From Actinomycetota bacterium (GTDB taxonomy: Bacteria > Actinomycetota > Acidimicrobiia > Acidimicrobiales > Ilumatobacteraceae), in NCBI GenBank assembly GCA_026393475.1, contig JAPLAA010000044.1:1-64000 (forward strand): 64,000 bases of DNA. The letters are read 5' to 3'. Every line of letters starts with the position of its first letter. The first letter of the stretch is position 1. Below the pieces are notes generated by a model, which did not search any database, had not been told where the DNA came from, and was given only the letters and a program-made list of their open reading frames with translations. Both the position numbers and the translations under genes were made by a program. Of this stretch, positions 54,089 through 64,000 are shown in pieces.

Positions 54089-54778
54089 TCAGGTGGGTCC
54101 GCCGTCGGAATCGGGCCGGGGTACGCCGGCCTGACCGCCGACCACGTCGACGATCCGTGTGGCGAGGCCGCCGGCACGCTCGAGTTCGTGGCTCGCCACC
54201 ATCACCGTGGCCCCGGCGGCGACCGCTGCGTGCAGCGTGCGGTCGAGCTCGTCGCGGCCAGCGGCGTCGAGGCCGGCGTGAGGTTCGTCGAGCAGCCACA
54301 GCTGAGCCCGCCGCGCGACCAGGCATGCCAGCGCGGTCCGTCGCTTCTGTCCGGCCGACAACCGGCCGACCGCGACGTCGGCGAGCCGCGCCGCCAAGCC
54401 CATCCGCTCGAGCGACGACTGGATCTCGTCGGTGCTGGCGCCCACGGTGGCACCCCAGAACTGGACGTTCTCGCGCACGGTCAGGTCGTGGTACAGCCCA
54501 TTGGAGTGCCCGAGGAGGCCGACCCGCGAGCGGATCGCGTCGCGCTGGGTGCGCAGGTCGCACCCCACGACCGAGCCCGAGCCACGGGCCAGCGGGAGCA
54601 GGCCGGCGCACAGCCGCAGCAGCGTCGTCTTGCCCGCACCGTTCGGGCCACGCAGCAACACGATCTCGCCCCGCTCCACGGTCATCGTCACGCCCGCCAG
54701 TGCGGGGAAGCGACCGAGCACGGCGACTGCGTCGTCGAGCTCGACGACCGGACCACTGGAGGCGACGGCCGGTTCCAT
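54089..54778 (-). CDS. ccmA: CcmA ATP-binding subunit
   Basis: A 229-residue ABC ATPase that opens the ccm operon. Walker A GPNGAGKTT (43-51), HSNGLYHDLTVREN (about 91-104; the conserved GH.xxlk.dLT.xENL segment of CcmA), signature RLSAGQKRR, Walker B LWLLDEPHAGLD. 25 nt before ccmB. The 152 nt upstream, to the divergent sortase gene, contain GTGACGCC repeats and presumably the promoter. Confidence 0.94.
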   Translation of the reverse strand: MEPAVASSGPVVELDDAVAVLGRFPALAGVTMTVERGEIVLLRGPNGAGKTTLLRLCAGLLPLARGSGSVVGCDLRTQRDAIRSRVGLLGHSNGLYHDLTVRENVQFWGATVGASTDEIQSSLERMGLAARLADVAVGRLSAGQKRRTALACLVARRAQLWLLDEPHAGLDAAGRDELDRTLHAAVAAGATVMVASHELERAGGLATRIVDVVGGQAGVPRPDSDGGPT

Positions 54779-54817
54779 GCGGTGGCGACGCTAGCTGCCG
54801 CCTCCCCCGCCCTCATA

Positions 54818-54892
54818 GGTGACACCAGGCGACGCCAGGTGACAGGCGTCGGGTGACGCCAGGTGACGCCAGGTGACGGGCGTCGGGTGACC
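54818..54892. repeat. AGGTGACGCC repeat block between ccmA and sortase genes
   Basis: Multiple AGGTGACRCC and GGCGTCGGGTGAC pieces; two longer copies at 54838-54859 and 54871-54892 differ at two positions. It fills the middle of the gap between divergent ccmA and sortase genes, so it may affect both promoters. Confidence 0.7.
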
Positions 54893-54930
54893 TGCCACGT
54901 CGAGGGTCAGCCGGTAGCGTCGGCGCCGTG

Positions 54931-56274
54931 ATGCCGGGCGGCCCCTCCTCCGCGCTCGATCCCCCCGACGCCGGCACGCCGGTCTCGGCGGCCCCGGGCC
55001 CGCTGAACCAACTCGAACAGCTCGCGCCCGGCGACGCCCCGTCACGTCCGAGCCGCTGGGACCGCCCACCCGAGCCCAAGGACTGGCGATGGTTCATCGG
55101 CGGCCTCGGCCGCACCCTCATCTCGGTGGGCGTCCTGATGTTCGCGTTCGTCGGCTACCAGCTCTACGGCACGGGCATCCAGACCGCGCAGGCACAGAAT
55201 CGGCTCGAGAGCGAGTTCGAGGACCTGCTCGCCACCGCGGGAGGCGACACGCCGGCGACCGAGATCACCGCCCCCACACCCACCGTCACGCCCGAGACCG
55301 TGCCGGCCACCGTCCCCACCGAGCCCGACACCGAGCCCGACACCGAGCCCGTGCCGGCCCCCTCGTCCACGGTGCCGGCCGCCCGGCTCACACCGCCGCC
55401 GCAGGGCGACCCCCTCGCCAAGCTCACGATCCCGAAGATCGACCTCGAGAAGATCGTGATCGAGGGCGTCCGCACCAGCGACCTCGAGGACGGCCCCGGC
55501 CACTTCCCCGAGACCCCGCTCCCCGGCCAGTACGGCAACGCCGCGATCGCCGGTCACCGCACCACCCACGGCCAACCGTTCAACCGGATCGACGAGCTCC
55601 AGGTGGGCGACGAGGTGATCGTCGAGACGATCGTCGGCCGCTTCACCTACCTCGTCACCGGGCAGGTGATCGTCAGCCCGAACGACTACCAGCTCGTGAT
55701 CCCGACGACCGACCCGACGGTGGCCACCCTCACCCTCACGTCGTGCCATCCGAAGCTCAGCGCGAAGCAACGCATCGTGGTCACCGCGGTGCTCGACCCG
55801 GAGCGCTCCGATCTGGTCACCGCGCCCTACGTGCCGCCGGCCGGCGATGCGGCCGCCCCCTCGGTGATCCCGGGCGACGATCTCGCCGGCACCTCCTCGC
55901 CCGAGACCACGACCGCCGCCACGACGCCCGACAGCGCCCCCGACACCACGCTCGCCGCTGCCGGCGACGACGTCACCCCGAGCCTCGACGACGCACTGGC
56001 CGGCGGTTCCGGCTCGCTCGACACCGCGGATCTCGAGGAGACGGCGAGCGCCAGCCAGGACCTGTTCGAGAACAGTTGGTTCAGCGATCCGGCTGCGTTC
56101 CCGCAGGTCGCGATCTGGGGTGTCCTCCTCACGCTGGTCGCGCTCGGGGCCACCGCACTGAGCCGACGAGTCCGACGCAATTGGGTCGGCGCCCTCGTCG
56201 GGATCGGTCCGTTCGTCGTGGTGCTCTACTTCTGGTTCGAGAACGTCAACCGCCTGCTCCCGCCCAACCTCTGA
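54931..56274 (+). CDS. Class E sortase with extended linkers
   Basis: A 447-residue membrane transpeptidase. Pro-rich cytosolic start, one helix at about 62-80, a Thr/Pro/Glu linker (about 105-150) and the sortase barrel at about 160-290. The triad is His209 (AGHRTTHG), Cys272 (TLTSCHPK) and Arg281 (KQRIVV), as in class E enzymes that anchor LAXTG proteins. Unusually, a 100-residue Thr/Ala/Asp-rich segment follows (about 295-385) and then two further hydrophobic helices (about 394-410 and 418-435). ATG is preferred, a GTG directly before it is equally possible. No substrate protein is in the window. Confidence 0.92.
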   Translation: MPGGPSSALDPPDAGTPVSAAPGPLNQLEQLAPGDAPSRPSRWDRPPEPKDWRWFIGGLGRTLISVGVLMFAFVGYQLYGTGIQTAQAQNRLESEFEDLLATAGGDTPATEITAPTPTVTPETVPATVPTEPDTEPDTEPVPAPSSTVPAARLTPPPQGDPLAKLTIPKIDLEKIVIEGVRTSDLEDGPGHFPETPLPGQYGNAAIAGHRTTHGQPFNRIDELQVGDEVIVETIVGRFTYLVTGQVIVSPNDYQLVIPTTDPTVATLTLTSCHPKLSAKQRIVVTAVLDPERSDLVTAPYVPPAGDAAAPSVIPGDDLAGTSSPETTTAATTPDSAPDTTLAAAGDDVTPSLDDALAGGSGSLDTADLEETASASQDLFENSWFSDPAAFPQVAIWGVLLTLVALGATALSRRVRRNWVGALVGIGPFVVVLYFWFENVNRLLPPNL

Positions 56275-56296
56275 CGAGCGACGCCGTCAGATCAGA

Positions 56297-57025
56297 TCAG
56301 AGGCCCCGGAACTCCGGGCGCCGCTTCGCGAGGAACGCCGTCCGGCCCTCTTCTGCATCGGCGCTGTCCCAGGCGGCGAGCCGTGCCCGCTCGAACTCGT
56401 CGTCCTCGCCGGGTGCCGGCGCCAACCCCTCGAGTGCGAGCTTGTGCGCCCGGATCGTCAACGGGGCGAGGTGCGCCAACTCGTCGGCCCACACGAGCGC
56501 TTCCGCCAGGCCGCCCAGTCGGTGCACGCCACCCATGACGTGCAACTGCTCGGCCGTGTAGGTCTGCGCGGCGAGCAGCATCCCGCGCGCCACGCTGCCG
56601 CCGAACTCCCGCGTCACCCGGTCGACCGTCCACCGATCGACGGCGAGCCCCAGCTTCGCGGCGGGGATGCCGAACACGCTGGTGGGTGCCGCGACGCGGA
56701 GGTCGCATGCGACGGTGAGCTGGGTGCCGGCACCGAGCGCCGGCCCGTCGACCGCAGCGATGGTCGCCAAGCCGAGCGTCGTGAACCCGTGCAGCGCGCG
56801 GACGAGCGCCGCCACGAACTCGCCGTTCTCCACCCCGGTGAGATCGGCGCCGGCGCAGAACGCAGGCGGTGCACCGGTGAGCACCAGCACCCTCGCCTCG
56901 CCGTCGACCGCCTGCCGTTGCGCATCGTGCAGTGCGAGGAGCGTCGCATGATCGACCGCGTTGCGCCGCTCGGGCCGATCGATCGTGACCACCAGGACGC
57001 GATCGCGCCACTCCACACGTACCAT
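56297..57025 (-). CDS. Enoyl-CoA hydratase/isomerase family protein
   Basis: A 242-residue crotonase-fold protein. VTIDRPERRNAVDHATL (13-29), oxyanion-hole stretch FCAGADLTGVENGEF (57-71) and AAVDGPALGAGTQLTVACDLRVAAP (about 89-113). The catalytic Glu pair of true hydratases is only partly present (GLAVDRWT instead of GLxPxxGGT), so it may catalyse another crotonase reaction. The ATG lies 11 bp from the start of the divergent small membrane protein gene. Convergent to the sortase gene with 22 nt between. Confidence 0.9.
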   Translation of the reverse strand: MVRVEWRDRVLVVTIDRPERRNAVDHATLLALHDAQRQAVDGEARVLVLTGAPPAFCAGADLTGVENGEFVAALVRALHGFTTLGLATIAAVDGPALGAGTQLTVACDLRVAAPTSVFGIPAAKLGLAVDRWTVDRVTREFGGSVARGMLLAAQTYTAEQLHVMGGVHRLGGLAEALVWADELAHLAPLTIRAHKLALEGLAPAPGEDDEFERARLAAWDSADAEEGRTAFLAKRRPEFRGL

Positions 57026-57036
57026 GGCCCGACTGT

Positions 57037-57360
57037 ATGCCGAGCGACGCCGACGACCCCAGCCTGGGCTCCACCCCCGCTCCCGCGAACCAAGCGGTGC
57101 AGCTTCCGGCACACGACCCGGTCCGCGCCCGCCGACAGCAGATCGCTCGATGGACGCAGCTCGCGAACCGTGTCGGCTACCTGTGCTTCGCCATCGCCAT
57201 CGCCGCCTACGCACTCACCTTCGCCGTCGGGTTCACCGGCGAGATGTCGGCGCTGATCGTCGGTGCGGTGATCGTCGGCACGATCCTGCTCGCCCCGGCG
57301 ATCGTGCTCGGCTACGCCGTGAAGGCCGCCGAACGCGACGACCGCGAACGCGGCCTCTGA
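57037..57360 (+). CDS. Small two-helix membrane protein
   Basis: A 107-residue protein with an acidic and Pro-rich start, basic RARRQQIARW, then hydrophobic segments at about 45-67 (VGYLCFAIAIAAYALTFAVGF) and 71-95, and a charged end KAAERDDRERGL. The pattern of two helices with a basic cytosolic loop is common in actinobacteria; no function can be given. Its start is 11 bp from that of the divergent crotonase gene, and it ends 80 nt before the TetR gene. Confidence 0.8.
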   Translation: MPSDADDPSLGSTPAPANQAVQLPAHDPVRARRQQIARWTQLANRVGYLCFAIAIAAYALTFAVGFTGEMSALIVGAVIVGTILLAPAIVLGYAVKAAERDDRERGL

Positions 57361-57420
57361 CTCGACCCGTCCTCAGGTCGATCCTCAGGTCGATCGTCGG
57401 ATCAAAGTCCGAGGTCGCCT

Positions 57421-57436
57421 GTTACCCTTGGGTAAC
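57421..57436. promoter_or_regulatory. Perfect operator-like dyad before the TetR gene
   Basis: GTTACCC and GGGTAAC arms around TT, ending 4 nt before the ATG of the TetR-family gene. Position and symmetry suggest autoregulation. Just upstream, CCTCAGGTCGAT is repeated twice in tandem (57371-57394). Confidence 0.6.
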
Positions 57437-57440
57437 CGTT

Positions 57441-58028
57441 ATGAACACCCGACTCCCCGCAGGCGAACGCCGCGAGCAGATCCTCGACGTCGCGGTCCAG
57501 GTCTTCGCCCGCAACGGCTACCACGGCACCTCGATGAACGACGTGGCCGACGCCGCCGGCGTCACCAAGCCGGTCCTCTACCAGCACTTCGACTCCAAGC
57601 AGGACCTCTACCTCGCGCTCATCGACGAGGTCGGCCAACGGATGATCACCGCGATCTCCAAGGCCACCGCCGGCGCCACGAGCGGCAAGATGATGACCGA
57701 ACTGGGGTTCCAGGCCTACTTCCGCTGGGTCGCCCAGGACCACGACGCCTTCCTGCTGCTGTTCGCCACCCAGGCCAACCGCGACGCCGCGGCCACCAAG
57801 GCCATCCGCACCATCACGTCCGAGGCCGCCTCCGCGATCGCCCCGCTGATCGCGGTCGAGATCGACCACGAGAAGCAGCGCACCATCGCCCACGGCCTGG
57901 TCGGCCTGGCCGAAGGCGTGTCGCGCCGGCTGGTGGAGCGTGGCGAGGACTTCGACCCGGACGAACTGGGGCGCCTGGTGGCCAACCTGGCCTGGGCCGG
58001 CCTGCGCGCCATCGGCCCCACCAGCTGA
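57441..58028 (+). CDS. TetR family transcriptional regulator
   Basis: A 195-residue regulator. The N-terminal HTH is standard: RREQILDVAVQVFARNGYHGTSMNDVADAAGVTKPVLYQHFDSK region, about residues 10-53, with the recognition helix VTKPVLYQHF. The C-terminal helices (60-190) form the ligand and dimer domain. A perfect dyad overlaps its translation start region, so it probably represses itself; the small membrane-protein gene upstream is a candidate second target. 4 nt separate its stop from that of the convergent Lhr helicase gene. Confidence 0.93.
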   Translation: MNTRLPAGERREQILDVAVQVFARNGYHGTSMNDVADAAGVTKPVLYQHFDSKQDLYLALIDEVGQRMITAISKATAGATSGKMMTELGFQAYFRWVAQDHDAFLLLFATQANRDAAATKAIRTITSEAASAIAPLIAVEIDHEKQRTIAHGLVGLAEGVSRRLVERGEDFDPDELGRLVANLAWAGLRAIGPTS

Positions 58029-58032
58029 CCGG

Positions 58033-62586
<4,554 letters not shown>

Positions 62587-62609
62587 CCCGTCAGACTAGG
62601 ACCGGGGTG

Positions 62610-64000
62610 TCACAGCCCGGACGGGACCGACCCCTGGAAGACACGCTCCGGCCGAGCATCACCCGGACGGGTGTACGCCGTGATGTCCGTGAACGCACAC
62701 ACCAGTTCGTCGGTCCAACCGAACGGCATGCACGAGAGCCGCACACGGAGGAAGTCGCCGTCCTTGCGACGCACCCAGTACACCTCGTCGCGCACGGCGA
62801 TGCCGGTCTCCACGGCTCGGATCGTCGGGTAGTCGTCGGCAGGGAGCTCACGGAGGTCGGCGTCGAGGAAGACCCACGCGTCCGCTTCCCAGTCGGGCAG
62901 CACGCCGTCGGCCTCGTACCCGAGCAGTCGCAGCGCCGCCGGATTGACCCGCAACATGCCGAGTGTGGGGCTGGCGAAGATCACGCCCTGCTCCAGCACG
63001 TCGAGGCACACCCTCGCCAACTCCTCGCTGCGGGCGATGTCGGCCTCGAGGTGACGTCGCACGGTGACGTCGGTGATCTGGGCGAGCATCGCCCCCGGAT
63101 CGTCGATGTCGGGCAGCTGGCTCAGGTTCAGGCGGATCCAACGGGCGTCGGTGGTGGCCGGCATGCCGGGTGCACTCGCCACTGCCAGCCGGTCGTCGTC
63201 CAGCAGGCAGACATCGGCCGCGATCGACTGGCGGAGCCCGGCAGCGACCTCGTCGAGCTGGCGATGCACCGGATCCGCCCGTTGGAAGAAGTCGGCGAGC
63301 AGCGAGCCCTTCAACCGGACGGAGTCGGCGTCGAGGATGGACGCCAACGCCGAGTTGACGAACGTGATCCGGCCATCGCCGTCGAGCAGCGCCGTGCCGA
63401 CGCCACCCGCCTCGATCGCAGCGGTCAGCCGGTCGGCCATCGCCCGCGACCGCCGCTCGAATGTGATCTCGGCGGTGATGTCCTGGAACGCCGCGAACAC
63501 ACCGGTGAGGACCCCGTCCTCGAAGATCGGTTGCGAGTTGACCCGGAGCCACGCGAGGTCACCCTGGGGCCGGTGGACGCCCATCAACTGGTCGTGCACC
63601 GGCTTCCCGGTCGCGAGCGTCACCATCGCCGGGTGCGTGTCGCCCGTCCAGTCGCTGCCGTCCTCGCGCACGCACCGCCACCGCGGGTCGATCGACGTCC
63701 GCCCGCCCAACTCGTCGCCGCTCAGCCCGAGCACCCGCTCGGCGGCCGAGTTCCACTCCACGATCTCGCCCGAGACCGCGTGCAGGACGAGCCCTTCGGT
63801 GAATGTGTCGAGCAGCGCGTGCTTGCTGCGCTCGAGGCGCTGCACCGCACGCAGTGTGACGTCCCGGTCGACCGCCTCGATCTCGCGCTCGACGATCGCG
63901 GCGAGATCGGCGAGCACGGCGAGTTGCTCGTCGGTGAACTCGCGCGGTTCGAGATCGGCGACGGCGAGGGCACCGATCGGGTTGCCCGCAGGGTCGTGCA
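62610..64000 (-). CDS. GAF/PAS multi-sensor protein (5' end outside window)
   Basis: The frame is open to the window edge. The first visible residues, HDPAGNPIGALAVADLEPREFTDEQ, are the end of a GAF domain, so the start lies beyond 64000; a GTG at 63917 inside the GAF end is not the true start. Three PAS domains follow (about 63840-63470, 63440-63060, 63020-62660 by position), with ITAEITFERR and ITDVTVRRHLEADIARSE linkers. There is no kinase, GGDEF or HTH after the last PAS; the protein ends FTDITAYTRPGDARPERVF. It may signal through a partner. 23 nt before lhr. Confidence 0.85.
   Translation of the reverse strand, partial: HDPAGNPIGALAVADLEPREFTDEQLAVLADLAAIVEREIEAVDRDVTLRAVQRLERSKHALLDTFTEGLVLHAVSGEIVEWNSAAERVLGLSGDELGGRTSIDPRWRCVREDGSDWTGDTHPAMVTLATGKPVHDQLMGVHRPQGDLAWLRVNSQPIFEDGVLTGVFAAFQDITAEITFERRSRAMADRLTAAIEAGGVGTALLDGDGRITFVNSALASILDADSVRLKGSLLADFFQRADPVHRQLDEVAAGLRQSIAADVCLLDDDRLAVASAPGMPATTDARWIRLNLSQLPDIDDPGAMLAQITDVTVRRHLEADIARSEELARVCLDVLEQGVIFASPTLGMLRVNPAALRLLGYEADGVLPDWEADAWVFLDADLRELPADDYPTIRAVETGIAVRDEVYWVRRKDGDFLRVRLSCMPFGWTDELVCAFTDITAYTRPGDARPERVFQGSVPSGL

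Overview
The window is GC-rich throughout and reads as the chromosome of an actinomycete, most likely a member of Acidimicrobiia (Ilumatobacter-like; lineage is inference). The supporting markers are a WhiB1-type Fe-S regulator convergent with a PdtaS-type histidine kinase, S-(hydroxymethyl)mycothiol dehydrogenase (mycothiol chemistry), an F420-type FrhB protein, DUF3107, the phosphomutase/DUF3090/SCO1664 gene set, a class E sortase and many GTG starts. There are no rRNA or tRNA genes, no transposase, no CRISPR array and no prophage. About 66 protein genes are packed tightly, often with 1-11 nt overlaps.

Layout. 1-2.6 kb: amtB-glnB ammonium module with a GlnR-like box, then a PPOX flavoprotein. 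2.6-9.7 kb: a structured intergenic stretch, an FrhB-like F420 protein, a fused E1 alpha/beta 2-oxoacid dehydrogenase with a small lipoprotein, and an esterase, a phytanoyl-CoA dioxygenase-like enzyme and an SDR. 9.8-21.9 kb: a peptide/amino-acid scavenging block (SolA-like oxidase, S15 hydrolase, complete oligopeptide ABC operon, S9 peptidase, P1 aminopeptidase). 21.9-25.5 kb: type 5 uracil-DNA glycosylase divergent from a conserved but uncharacterised operon (phosphomutase, DUF3090, SCO1664 kinase-like protein, unknown protein). 25.5-29.3 kb: palindromic repeats, etfBA, a lipid kinase and a glycerophosphodiesterase. 29.6-34 kb: whiB1/pdtaS, then two Get3/ArsA-like ATPases with DUF3107; one ATPase appears to start at CTG. 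34-41 kb: GlxA/isocyanide-hydratase pair, a large LuxR ATPase regulator, mscR and an exported phosphatase. 41-43 kb: SufR-like regulator divergent from the Fe-S carrier Mrp. 43-47.3 kb: a YCII/ECF42 sigma pair in which the sigma gene is frameshifted by an 8-bp tandem duplication, plus a molybdopterin enzyme and small proteins. 47.4-54.8 kb: a complete cytochrome c maturation System I operon, ccmABCDEFGHI, in the proteobacterial order. 54.9-64 kb: sortase E, enoyl-CoA hydratase, TetR regulator, Lhr helicase and a truncated GAF/PAS sensor.

Functional themes are nitrogen sensing, peptide import and hydrolysis, electron transfer (Etf, F420, c-type cytochromes), Fe-S and thiol homeostasis, and lipid turnover. 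A recurring oddity is that many intergenic gaps carry short tandem arrays with unit lengths of 9-15 bp and unrelated sequences, one of them separating ccmB from ccmC and one inside the LuxR-type gene.
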